From the NCBI GenBank assembly GCA_018382295.1, contig JAGZQF010000009.1, forward strand, positions 1-64,000: 64,000 nt of DNA, written 5' to 3'. A program made the translations under genes and the position numbers. How positions within the stretch are numbered: position 1 is the first letter of the stretch; the number at the start of each line of letters is the position of its first letter. The notes under the pieces are model-generated. The model did no database searches. It was not told the origin of the DNA and saw only the letters and a list, made by a program, of their open reading frames with translations. Shown in pieces: positions 32,066 through 42,300 of the stretch. The stretch is from Collinsella sp. (GTDB lineage Bacteria > Actinomycetota > Coriobacteriia > Coriobacteriales > Coriobacteriaceae).

Positions 32066-34385
32066 ATGAATAAGATCTTCGACAACAAGCAGGAGTTTAC
32101 CGAGCTCTATCGCGATGCAGTCATGAGCATCAGCGGCAAGAGCGTCGAGGCCGCCAGCGACCTCGACCGCTTTAACGCCCTGGCCAAGCTCGTGGCCGAG
32201 AAGGCCCGCACCGTTGCCACCAAGAGCGACGCCCGCGCCACCGCCGAGGGCAAGAAGCGCGTGTACTACTTCTCGATCGAGTTTTTGATCGGTCGCCTGC
32301 TCGACAACTATCTGCTCAACTTTGGCGTGCGCGACATGGTCGCCGAGGCGCTCGACGACATGGGCTTTGACCTGTCCGTCATCGAGAAGCTACCGCTACG
32401 GCCTATTTAAGCAGGAGATCGTCAACGGCAGCCAGGTCGAGGCCACCGACGAGTGGCTCACCCACGGCTATCCCTGGGAGGTCCGTCGTCAGGACAAGGC
32501 CGTGACCATTAAGTTTGGTGGCCACGTTGAGGGCTTTGAGGAGAACGGCCGCACGTTCTACCGCACCGTGGACACGCAGGACATCCTGGCCGTCCCCTAT
32601 GACATCCCCGTGGTGGGCTATGCCGGTGAGACCGTCAACAAACTGCGCGTCTGGGCCGCCGAGCCGGTCGAGGAGCACTTCGATCTGGAGGCCTTCAACC
32701 GCGGCGACTACGCCCTGGCCGATGCCGAGCGCGCCGAGGCCGAGGCCATCAGCGCTATCCTCTACCCAAACGACGCCGGCGAGCACGGCCGTCTGCTGCG
32801 TCTGAAGCAGGAGTACCTGTTTGTTTCGGCCGGCATCTACAGCCTGCTCGACACCTTTGAGAAGGAGCACGGCGAGAACTGGGAGCTGCTGCCGCAGTTT
32901 GTGGCCATCCACACCAACGACACGCACCCCGCCATGTGCGGCCCCGAGCTCATGCGCATCCTCATCGACGAGAAGAAGCTCGAGTGGGATGACGCCTGGA
33001 ACATCGTGACGCAGGTCGTGAGCTACACCAACCACACCATCCTGCCCGAGGCTCTGGAGAAGTGGCCCATCGGCACGTTCTCCAAGCTGCTCCCCCGCGT
33101 GTACCAGATTATCGACGAGATCAGCCGTCGTTGGCACGAGTCGTTCGACACCACGCAGGAGGGCTGGCAGGAGCGTCTGCGCCAGACCGCCATCCTGTGG
33201 GACGGCGAAATTCGCATGGCCAACCTGTCCGTGATCTGCAGCCACAGCGTCAACGGCGTGGCCAAGATCCACTCCGACATCATCAAGAACATCGTGCTCA
33301 AGGACTTCTATGCCCTCACGCCCGAGAAGTTCAACAACAAGACCAACGGCATCTCGCACCGTCGCTTCTTTGCCGAGGCCAACCCCACCTACGCCAAGCT
33401 CGTCACCGAGGCTATTGGCGACGGCTGGTTAAAGGACGCCTTTGAGCTTGAGAAACTCAAGGAGTTCCAGAACGACGCCGAGTTCCTGAAGGCCGTGGGC
33501 GCCTCCAAGCGCGCCAACAAGGAGCGTTTGGCCGCCTACGTTAAGGCCGAGACTGGTCTGGTTATCGACCCCAACACCGTCTTCGATGTCCAGGTAAAGC
33601 GCTTCCATGCCTACAAGCGCCAGCTCATGAACATCATGAAGGTGATGGACATCTACAACCGTCGTATCGCGGATCCCAACTTCCACGTGACGCCGACGAC
33701 CTTCATCTTTAGTGGCAAGGCTGCCTCGAGCTACACCTTCGCCAAGGAGACCATCCGCCTGATCAACTCCGTCGCCGAGGTCATTAACAACGATGCCCGC
33801 GTGAACGAGGTCATGAAGGTCTGCTTTATCCCCAACTTCCGCGTGAGCAACGCCCAGCTCATCTACCCCGCCGCCGAGATCTCGGAGCAGATTTCCACGG
33901 CCGGCAAGGAGGCCTCGGGCACGTCAAACATGAAGCTCATGATGAATGGCGCCATTACGCTGGGCACCCTCGACGGCGCCAACATCGAGATCGCCGACCT
34001 GGCCGGTCGCGAGAACGAGGCCATCTTTGGCCTGACCGCCCCCGAGGTCGAGCAGCTCTGGGCATCCAACAGCTACTTTGCGTGGGATACCCTCAACGGC
34101 GACCGTGAGCGCCTGGGCCGCGTGATGGACGAGCTCAAGGACAACACCTTTGCGGGTCTTTCGGGCAACTTCGAGAGCATCTACAACGAGCTCATGAACA
34201 ACAACGACCCTGACCTGGTCATGGCCGACTTCCGCAGCTACGTGGATGCATGGGAAAAGCTCACGGGCAGCTACGGCGACCATGAGACCTGGAACCGCAA
34301 GGCCCTGCTCAACACCGCCTCGAGCGGCTGGTTCTCGAGCGACCGCACCATTCGCGAGTACCGCGACGAGATCTGGCACGCATAA
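32066..34385 (+). pseudogene. glgP: Glycogen phosphorylase, disrupted by internal deletion and frameshift
   Basis: The 5' part encodes residues up to MGFDLSVIEKL, with RVYYFSIEFLIGRLL. The remainder, in another frame, resumes at YRYGLFKQEIVNGSQ and runs to FSSDRTIREYRDEIWHA, including the pyridoxal-phosphate site region (EASGTSNMKLMMNGAITLGTLDGAN in two pieces). The normal PGLGNGGLGRLAACFLDSxAT block and following residues up to GYGIR, about 35 residues, are missing near 32390. That block includes the glycine loop around the active site. The deletion length shifts the frame. The enzyme should be inactive unless the sequence is wrong. A good ribosome-binding site (GGGGGAAAGG) precedes the ATG. 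Confidence 0.88.
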
Positions 34386-34420
34386 AGCGCGCGAGCTCCC
34401 TTTGCCAGCACGGCATTACT

Positions 34421-34451
34421 CGACGGGCGTGACGTTGCGCCGCGCCCGTCG
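34421..34451 (+). promoter_or_regulatory. Hairpin between glgP and glgC
   Basis: CGACGGGCG (34421-34429) pairs with CGCCCGTCG (34443-34451) around a 13-base loop. No U-tract follows, so it is more likely an RNA-stability or attenuation structure in the glg transcript than a full terminator. Confidence 0.5.
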
Positions 34452-34491
34452 CTAATGGGTTAAGGAACATCGATGACAGAAGGAGAAATCG

Positions 34492-35640
34492 ATGAGTAAG
34501 AAAGAATGCATCGCGATGCTCCTCGCAGGAGGACAGGGCAGCCGATTGGGGGCACTCACCCAAAAGATCGCTAAGCCGGCGGTTAGCTTTGGTGGCAAGT
34601 TCCGCATTATCGACTTTTCGCTCTCCAACTGCTCCAACTCGGGCATCGACACGGTGGGTGTTCTGACGCAGTATCGCCCCTACCTGCTGCATGCCTATGT
34701 GGGCTCCGGCGAGGCGTGGGATCTGGACAGCCGCGACGGCGGCGTGTCGATCCTGCCGCCGTACGAGACGCAGACCGGCGGCGCCTGGTATGCGGGCACG
34801 GCCGACGCCATTACGCAGAACCTCGACTACATCAAGGCCAACGACCCCAAGTACGTCCTGATTCTGTCTGGCGATCACCTGTATCGCATGGACTACCGCA
34901 AGATGCTCAAGACGCACATTGAGAACAATGCCGACCTCACGGTGAGCGTTATGCCCGTGCCGTGGGAGGAGGCCAGTCGCTTTGGTATCCTGACCACCGA
35001 CCCCGAGGACGGCCGCATCACCAAGTTCACCGAGAAGCCCGATAAGCCCGATTCGAACCTCGCGTCCATGGGCATCTACATCTTCTCGGCCGACGTGCTG
35101 ATCGAGGCGCTCGAGGAGGACGCTCTGGACCAGCGCTCGAGCCACGACTTTGGCAAGGACATCATCCCCAAGCTGCTCGGCGAGGGCAAGCGCCTGTACA
35201 GCTACGAGTTCCACGGCTTTTGGAAGGATGTCGGCACCATCGCCAGCTTCCACGAGACCTCGATGGACCTGCTGGGCAACAACCCCGAGTTCGATCTGTT
35301 CGACAAGCACTTCCCCATCATGTCCAACATCACCACGCGTCCGCCGCACTACATTGGACCGGACGGCCGTCTGGACGACTGCCTGGTCTCCAACGGCTGC
35401 AAGATCTACGGCACCGCTCGCCACTCGATCCTTTCGACCGACGTCATCATCGAGGAGCGCGCCGTGGTAGAGGACTCCGTGCTGCTGCCGGGTGCGCACG
35501 TTAAGAGCGGCGCGCACATCTGTCGCGCTATTTTGGGCGAGAACTCCACGGTCGAAGAGGGCGTGAAGCTCGGCTCTGTCGATACCACCAAGGATACGGC
35601 CGTCGTTGGAAATGACGTCGTTATCGGGAAGGGGGAATGA
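34492..35640 (+). CDS. glgC: Glucose-1-phosphate adenylyltransferase
   Basis: This enzyme makes ADP-glucose from ATP and glucose-1-phosphate, the controlling step of glycogen synthesis. The 382-residue protein has the nucleotide motif MLLAGGQGSRLGALTQKIAKPAVSF (in two pieces), the metal-binding SGDHLYRMDY and the substrate-site FTEKPDKPDSNLASMGIYIF (in parts). Left-handed beta-helix repeats form the C-terminus. AGAAGGAGAAATCG precedes the ATG. It lies just before glgD and in Gram-positive glycogen systems the two form a mixed tetramer. Confidence 0.95.
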   Translation: MSKKECIAMLLAGGQGSRLGALTQKIAKPAVSFGGKFRIIDFSLSNCSNSGIDTVGVLTQYRPYLLHAYVGSGEAWDLDSRDGGVSILPPYETQTGGAWYAGTADAITQNLDYIKANDPKYVLILSGDHLYRMDYRKMLKTHIENNADLTVSVMPVPWEEASRFGILTTDPEDGRITKFTEKPDKPDSNLASMGIYIFSADVLIEALEEDALDQRSSHDFGKDIIPKLLGEGKRLYSYEFHGFWKDVGTIASFHETSMDLLGNNPEFDLFDKHFPIMSNITTRPPHYIGPDGRLDDCLVSNGCKIYGTARHSILSTDVIIEERAVVEDSVLLPGAHVKSGAHICRAILGENSTVEEGVKLGSVDTTKDTAVVGNDVVIGKGE

Positions 35641-35644
35641 TCCG

Positions 35645-36772
35645 ATGATCAATCGCAAGGCCATCGGTTATATCACCGCTAACTACTCTTCGACCTACGG
35701 CAGCGTGCTGCTCAAGGACCGCCCCATCGCGTCCGTCCCGTTTTTGGGCCGCTACCGCCTGATCGACTTCCCGCTGTCCAACATGATGAATGCCGGCATT
35801 AAGACCGTCGGCGTCGTCATGCCGGGCAACTACCGCTCCCTGATCGACCACGTGGGCTCGGGCAAGGACTGGGGCCTGGACCGCAAGAAGGGCGGCCTGT
35901 TTATGGTGCCCGGCAACGCGTATGGCACCACCAAGGGCGGCATGCGCTTCCTGCTGCGCGACATCATCTCCAACAAGACGCTGTTCCAGCGCTCGGACAA
36001 GCCCTATGTCGTGATGATGGGCACCAACATCATCTTTAATATGGACCTCAACACCATCATCGACGCGCACGAGAACTCCGGTGCCCAGATGACCGTGGTG
36101 TACTGCAAGGCCACGCACAACGTCGATGACGAGACCAAACTCGAAATTAACGAGAACGGCCGCCTGACGGGCGTGAGCGCCGGCGTCGTGTACGGCGACA
36201 ACGCCTCTATGGACTGCTGCATCGTCAACCGCGAGACGCTGCTCGAGATCATCGACCACTACCAGGCCGCCGACTATCTGGACCTGCTCGAGGCACTCCA
36301 GGGCGACTTTGGCAACATCGACGTTTGCAGCTACGAGTACAAGGGCGAGGTCGTGGGCGTGTTTAGCGAGAAGTCGCTGTATCGCCGCAGCATGGACCTG
36401 CTCGACCAGACCGTGGCCGACCAGCTCTTTGACCCCGAGTGCCCGATTCTGACCAAGGCTCACGACGTGCCGCCTTCGCGCTATGCGACCGGCAGCCACG
36501 CGTGCAACTCGATCATCTCGGCCGGCTGCATCATCAAGGGCACCGTGCGCAACTCGATCCTGTCGCGTGGCGTCGTGGTCGAGGAAGGCGCCTCGGTGAC
36601 GAACTCGATCATCAACCAGAGCTGCGTCATCAAGAGCGGCGCCCGCGTTGAGAATGCCATCCTGGACAAGAACAACGTGGTTCCCACCAACACCGAGCTT
36701 CGCGGCACGCCCGAGAACATTCTGGTGCTGGGCAAGGCTCCGTTAACGTCCGATACCACCATCGTACGTTAA
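35645..36772 (+). CDS. glgD: Glucose-1-phosphate adenylyltransferase regulatory subunit
   Basis: This 375-residue GlgC paralogue starts at MINRKAIGYITANYSSTYGS, four bases after glgC. It keeps the overall fold (FLGRYRLIDFPLSNMMNAGI, GTNIIFNMDLNTIIDAH, beta-helix repeats ISAGCIIKGTVRNSILSRGV). It lacks the glycine-rich GGxGxRL nucleotide loop of GlgC, as known for GlgD, which modulates GlgC rather than catalysing. The presence of glgD is typical of Gram-positive-type glycogen operons. Confidence 0.93.
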   Translation: MINRKAIGYITANYSSTYGSVLLKDRPIASVPFLGRYRLIDFPLSNMMNAGIKTVGVVMPGNYRSLIDHVGSGKDWGLDRKKGGLFMVPGNAYGTTKGGMRFLLRDIISNKTLFQRSDKPYVVMMGTNIIFNMDLNTIIDAHENSGAQMTVVYCKATHNVDDETKLEINENGRLTGVSAGVVYGDNASMDCCIVNRETLLEIIDHYQAADYLDLLEALQGDFGNIDVCSYEYKGEVVGVFSEKSLYRRSMDLLDQTVADQLFDPECPILTKAHDVPPSRYATGSHACNSIISAGCIIKGTVRNSILSRGVVVEEGASVTNSIINQSCVIKSGARVENAILDKNNVVPTNTELRGTPENILVLGKAPLTSDTTIVR

Positions 36773-36803
36773 CGTTGGCACCGCAACATCGCTCGTAACA
36801 TGT

Positions 36804-36839
36804 AGAATAGCCGCCCGGTTCGCGCCAGGCGGCTATTCT
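36804..36839 (+). promoter_or_regulatory. 12-bp hairpin in the glgD-glgA gap
   Basis: AGAATAGCCGCC (36804-36815) pairs perfectly with GGCGGCTATTCT (36828-36839) around a 12-base loop. CGAATAACAAC follows, so U-tract support is lacking. It ends 23 bases before the glgA start and could tune glgA expression relative to glgC-glgD. Confidence 0.55.
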
Positions 36840-36862
36840 CGAATAACAACATGGGAGACAAT

Positions 36863-39145
36863 ATGGCTGATTCCAGCAAAAAGATGCAGATCGTGTTTGC
36901 CTCGGCCGAGTGCGCGCCGTTTGTAAAGACCGGTGGCCTGGGCGACGTGGCAGGCTCGCTGCCTGCGGCGCTTGTGCGCGCCGGCGCCGAAGTTATCGTG
37001 ATGGTGCCCAAGTACGCCACCATCAAGGACGAGTACAAGGCGCAGATGGAGCACTTCTCCGACTTTTACGTGAGCCTGGGCTGGCGCAATGAGTACTGCG
37101 GACTCGAGAAGCTCGAGCACGACGGCGTCACGTATATGTTCATCGACAACGAGCGCTACTTTGCGCGCGACTATCCGTACGGCTTCTTTGACGACGGCGA
37201 GCGTTTTGCGTTCTTCTCCAAGGCCATCACCGAGAGCCTGCAGCACCTGCCGGCCGGCTTTGAGTGCGACATCCTGCATTGCAACGACTGGCAGACGGCG
37301 CTGGCGCCCGTGTTTTTGCGCGAGTTTTACCAGGGCCTGCCGCTGTACGACCGCGTCAAGACCGTGTTCTCGATCCACAACGTGGCGTTCCAGGGCCAGT
37401 TTAGCGACACCGTGATGGAGGACATCCTGGGTGTGGCGCATATTCCCGCGGCCGCGTCGCAGCTGCGTTGCGACGCCTGCAGCATCAACTACATGCTGGG
37501 CGCCCTGCGCTATGCCGATGCCATCACTACGGTGAGCCCCACCTATGCCAACGAGATCCAGACGCCCGAGTTTGGCGAGGGCCTGGACGGCGTGCTGCGC
37601 GAGCGTTCGTACGCGCTGCAGGGCATTTTGAATGGCATCGACGTCGCGGGCTTTGACCCGGCGACCGACAGGCGCATTGCCGCCAACTACACGGTTGATG
37701 ACCGTTCCGGCAAGGCCGTGTGCAAGGCCAAGCTTCAGGAAGAGCTGGGGCTCGAGGTTCGCGACGACCGCCCGCTCATGGTGATGGTCACGCGCCTGAC
37801 GCGCCAGAAGGGCATGGATCTGGTCATGTACGCGCTCGACCGCATCCTGTCCGGCGGCGTGCAGGTGGCGGTGCTGGGCACCGGCGACCGCGACTACGAG
37901 GACGGCCTGCGCTACTTCCAGGACAAGTACCCCGGCACCATGGCCGCACGCATCGAGTTCGATCCGGCGCTGTCACAGCGCATGTATGCTGCCGCCGACA
38001 TGTTCCTAATGCCTTCGAAGTTTGAGCCCTGCGGCCTGTCGCAGATCATCGCCATGCGCTACGGCACGCTACCCATCGTGCGCGAGACCGGTGGCCTGAA
38101 GGACACCGTGATCCCGTACAACGAGTTTACCGGCGAGGGCACGGGCTTCTCGTTTAGCAACTTTAACGGCGACGAGATGGGCGACGCGGTGTTCCGCGCG
38201 GCGCGCCTGTTCTGGGATAACCGTGACGCCTGGAACCAGCTGGTCACGCAGGCCATGAGCCAGGACTTTAGCTGGACGCGCTCGGCCGACAAGTATCTGG
38301 ACCTGTACTTCTTTATGCATCCGGAGATTGAGAGGCCGGCGGCAGTTGTCGACGAGCCTAAAGCTGTTGCTGAGCCGGAGTCCAAGGCCGAGGAGAAGCC
38401 GGTTGAAGCTGAGCCCGCAAAGGCCGAGCCTGAGGTGAAGGCTGAGGTTGCTCCTGAGGCAAAGGCTGAGGTCAAGCCCGCTGCAAAGCCCGCAGCTAAG
38501 AAGACCACGACCCGCAAGACGACCACTAAGAAGGTTACGACGACCAAGTCTGCCGCGACTAAAACAACGGCTGCCAAGGCAACGACCACGCGCAAGCGCA
38601 CGACCGCCGCTGCCAAGAAGGCCGCCGAAGCCGAGGCTGCTCCCGAGGTAAAGGCCGAGGTCGCTGAGGCCAAACCGGCCGCCAAGGCTCCGGCAAAGAC
38701 TGCTGCCAAGAAGACAACGGAAGCCAAGAAGACCACGGCAACGAAGTTGACGACCACGAAGGCCGCCACGACCAAGTCAGCCGCAAAGCCGGCAGCCAAG
38801 GTCGAGGAGACGCCTGCAGAGTCCAAGGCGGAGGTAACCGTCGAGACCAAGCCCGCCGCCAAGACCACCACGCGAAAGCGCACGACGACGGCCAAGAAGA
38901 CCACGGCAAAGACCACGACTCCCAAGGCAGAGACTAAGCCAGCTGCTGCCAAAGAGGAGCCCAAGGCCGAGGTAAAGACTAAGCCGGCGCCGAAGGCCGC
39001 TGAGGTCAAGGCCGCACCGAAGGCAGAGACTAAGCCCGAGCCTGCCAAGGAGACCCCGGTCTCCCCCGCCGCTCCGGCAGAGAAAAAGGCCCCGTCCAAG
39101 AAGACGTCCGTCCGCAAGGCAACGGCCACCCGCAAGCGCCGCTAG
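36863..39145 (+). CDS. glgA: Glycogen synthase with long H1-like C-terminal tail
   Basis: This GT5 enzyme extends alpha-1,4-glucan from ADP-glucose. Residues 1-490 are a complete GlgA: MQIVFASAECAPFVKTGGLGD (in part, K-x-G-G-L ADP-glucose motif), DILHCNDWQTAL, SIHNVAFQGQF, MVTRLTRQKGMDLV, PSKFEPCGLSQIIAMRYGTL. From about 490 to 760 there is a 270-residue tail rich in Lys, Ala, Thr, Pro and Glu, with an acidic first part and then repeated AAKKTTTRKTTTKK-like and KPAAK motifs. This resembles histone H1 or AlgP and is not normal for glycogen synthase. The ATG after GGGAG was chosen; another ATG lies 12 bases upstream. Confidence 0.93.
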   Translation: MADSSKKMQIVFASAECAPFVKTGGLGDVAGSLPAALVRAGAEVIVMVPKYATIKDEYKAQMEHFSDFYVSLGWRNEYCGLEKLEHDGVTYMFIDNERYFARDYPYGFFDDGERFAFFSKAITESLQHLPAGFECDILHCNDWQTALAPVFLREFYQGLPLYDRVKTVFSIHNVAFQGQFSDTVMEDILGVAHIPAAASQLRCDACSINYMLGALRYADAITTVSPTYANEIQTPEFGEGLDGVLRERSYALQGILNGIDVAGFDPATDRRIAANYTVDDRSGKAVCKAKLQEELGLEVRDDRPLMVMVTRLTRQKGMDLVMYALDRILSGGVQVAVLGTGDRDYEDGLRYFQDKYPGTMAARIEFDPALSQRMYAAADMFLMPSKFEPCGLSQIIAMRYGTLPIVRETGGLKDTVIPYNEFTGEGTGFSFSNFNGDEMGDAVFRAARLFWDNRDAWNQLVTQAMSQDFSWTRSADKYLDLYFFMHPEIERPAAVVDEPKAVAEPESKAEEKPVEAEPAKAEPEVKAEVAPEAKAEVKPAAKPAAKKTTTRKTTTKKVTTTKSAATKTTAAKATTTRKRTTAAAKKAAEAEAAPEVKAEVAEAKPAAKAPAKTAAKKTTEAKKTTATKLTTTKAATTKSAAKPAAKVEETPAESKAEVTVETKPAAKTTTRKRTTTAKKTTAKTTTPKAETKPAAAKEEPKAEVKTKPAPKAAEVKAAPKAETKPEPAKETPVSPAAPAEKKAPSKKTSVRKATATRKRR

Positions 39146-39181
39146 CCCACAGACGATCCAAAACCTAATCAAACCCTATGC

Positions 39182-39214
39182 AAGGGGCGCTCCAACCGGG
39201 CGCCCCTTCTCTGT
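39182..39214 (+). terminator. Terminator of the glg operon
   Basis: AAGGGGCGC (39182-39190) pairs with GCGCCCCTT (39200-39208) around a 9-base loop and is followed by CTCTGT. It lies 36 bases after the glgA stop. Confidence 0.75.
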
Positions 39215-39220
39215 AGGTAG

Positions 39221-39231
39221 TTGGTAAAACG
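39221..39231 (+). promoter_or_regulatory. TTGGTAAAACG motif upstream of the GH13-GH77 gene
   Basis: The 11-mer TTGGTAAAACG is identical to the inverse of the motif at 29422-29432 before glgB. A weaker relative, ATGGTAAACG, lies near 39255-39264. Its recurrence at two glucan-metabolism promoters suggests a common regulator. Confidence 0.5.
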
Positions 39232-39363
39232 ATTTTCTAGGACAACCGTTCGCCGATGGTAAACGGATGTTGTTTATACAGCCTGTGTACAACAGATATA
39301 CTTACATCCTGTGCGTAAAGCCCATGGCCCGCAGGCCGTGATTCTATTGAACTGGACCGTATT

Positions 39364-42300
39364 ATGAGATTGATTCACAACAGCCGTCTGCCGCAGTTTC
39401 GTACTCCGTTTGGCGCTGTGACCACTGGAACTTCCGTTTCGCTATCGGTGATTTTGGAGGATGCCGACCCCAACCAGGCAACGCTTACCCTGCGTACCTG
39501 GGTCGATGAAATCGGTGAGTCTCTGTATCCCATGACGCACGAGGGCGACGGCATATTTACCGTAGAGCTTGAGTGCACCGAGCCCTGTCTTATTTGGTAC
39601 AGCTTTATCTGCAACATCGAGGGCCAGCCCGAGGTCCGCTTGGGTGCACCGCAGGGTCGCACCGGTGGCGAGGGTGTGACCTACGATTACGCCGAGGTCC
39701 CGTCGTTCCAGATTACCGTCTACAAGCATCGCGAGAACCGTCCCACCTGGTACGAGCGGGGCATGGTCTACCAGATCTTCCCCGACCGCTATGCCCGCGA
39801 CGAAAACTGGCGCGAGCGAACGCTGGCCGAAGTTGAAAAACCGCGCAACGGAATCCAGCGCCGCATGGTCGAGGACTGGAACGAACCGCCCGAGTACGAG
39901 CGTGCCGAAGACGGCTCCATCAAGACCTGGGATTTTTACGGCGGCTCGCTCAAGGGTATCCAGAATGACCTGCCTCGCATCGCCGAACTGGGCTTTACAG
40001 CCATCTACCTCAACCCCATTTTTGAAGCCGCGAGCAACCACCGCTACGACACCGCCGATTACACCAAGATCGATCCGATTCTGGGCACCGAGCAGGACTT
40101 TACTGAGCTGTGCGAGGCGGCCGAGAAGCTGGGCATTTCCATCATTCTGGACGGTGTGTTCAACCACACGGGCGACGATTCGATCTACTTTAACCGCTAC
40201 GGCAACTATCCCGGTGTCGGCGCGTGGCAGAGCGAGGACTCTCCGTGGCGTGATGCGTTTTATTTCCACGAGGACGGCTCGTACGACTGCTGGTGGGGCG
40301 TGGGCAATATGCCCGCCATCAATGAGAGCTCCGAACTGGTACGCGAGCGGATTCTGGGCAAGGACGGTATCATCCGCAAATGGCTGCGCGCCGGTGCCCA
40401 TGGCTGGCGCCTCGATGTGGCCGACGAGCTTTCCGATGACTTCCTGACCGAGATCAAAAAGGCCGTGCTCGCCGAGAAGCCCGACGCGCTGCTGCTCGGC
40501 GAGGTCTGGGAAGATGCCTCCAACAAGATCAGCTACGGCCATCTGCGTCGCTATCTACAAGGCTCCGAGCTCGACTCGGCCATGGATTACCCCTTCCGCG
40601 ACATGGTCATCGGCTTTTTGATGGGCTACAAAAACGCCTACCAAGCAGCCGAGGATATCGAGACCCTGCGCGAGAACTACCCGCGCGAGGCATTATCCTG
40701 CGCGCTCAATCTGCTGTCGAGCCACGACCGCCCGCGCATTATCTCGGTGCTCGGCGGTGGCCCCGACGAGTCGCAGCTGCCCGAGAGTGATCGCAGCAAA
40801 TGGCGCCTGGACGAGAACTCCATGGGCCTGGCCAAGAGCCGCTTTTGGCTGGCGACGCTCATGCAGATGACGTTCCCGGGCGTTCCCTCAATCTATTACG
40901 GTGACGAGTACGGCTTGGAGGGACTCACCGATCCGGGTAATCGCCGCACCTTGCCGACCAAGGAAGACCTGCACGACTTCGATACGTTCGCAATCGTCAA
41001 GAACGCATCTGCTGTGCGCCGCGCGCTGCCGTTTATGATCGACGGTGAAATCAAGGCCTTTGCGCTCAATGACGAGGTGCTGGCCTACAACCGTACCGGT
41101 AAAGACGGCGAGTCCGCGACCGTCATCATCAACCGCAGCCTGCGCAACTCGCATCGTGTGACGATTCCGGCGCTCGACGAATGTGCAAGTGACGTGATCA
41201 GCGGTCATGAGTGCGAGATCCACAACGGCACGGTCACGCTCGACCTGTACCCGCTCGGTTCGTCGATCATCTATCACCACGCCGAGCAGCGCCTGCAGGA
41301 GCCGCTCGATCACGGTGCGGGTGTTGTATGCCATATCACATCAGTGCCGACCGACGACGGCGAGCCCGGTACGATCGGCGCGCCCACGCGTCGTTTTATC
41401 GACCATCTGGCCGCCATGGGCATGCGCTACTGGCAGGTTCTCCCCGTCAACCCCACGGACTTCTTCCGCTCCCCTTACGCCGGTCCTTCGGCCTTTGCAG
41501 GCAATATCGACCTGCTGCCCGAAAGCCACGAGGAGCTGGCAGCCGACTTTGAGACCTGGAAGGCCCGCGGAGGCGAGGATGCCGATCCGCTGTACACCGC
41601 GTTTAAACATCGCAATGCCGATTGGCTCGAGAAGTACTGCGTCTACATGGCCGTCAAAAAGTACTTTGAGGGCGAGTCTCGCCACAATTGGCCGGCAGAT
41701 GTCGCTCGCTACAACGAGCATCTAATCGACGACAAGCGCTTCCACAACGAGGCCGAGCTTCAGGCGTACATGCAGTACCGCTTTGACCTCGCTTGGTGTG
41801 AGCTCATGAACTATGCGCACAAGAAGGGCATCGAGGTCATCGGCGATATTCCTATGTACGTGTCCGACGATTCGGCAGACGCGTGGAGCGAACCCGAGAA
41901 CTTCTGGCTGTCCGATACCGGCAAGGCGATTGAGATTTCCGGCGCGCCGCCCGACAACTTTGCGCCCGAGGGCCAGATGTGGGGCAACCCGACGTTCCGC
42001 TGGGACCACATGAAGCAGAACGGCTATAGTTGGTGGATGGATCGCCTGCGCCGCGCGTTCTCGCTCTACGACCGCGTGCGTCTGGATCACTTCCTGGGAT
42101 TCCACAGCTATTACAGCATTCCCGCGGGCAAGGCATGCGCCGACGGCCGCTGGCTGGCGGGCCCGGGCAAGGACCTGTTCCAGACCGCCTATGACGAACT
42201 GGGTCCGCTCAACTTTATCGCTGAGGACTTGGGCTATCTGACGCCCGGTGTTCGTGCCATGGCATCGACCTGCGGTTTCCCCGGCATGGACGTGCTGGAG

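Noticed and set aside
32380..32420. Programmed ribosomal frameshift in glgP
   Set aside because: There is no slippery heptamer and a conserved block of about 35 residues is missing, so a frameshift alone would not restore the enzyme.
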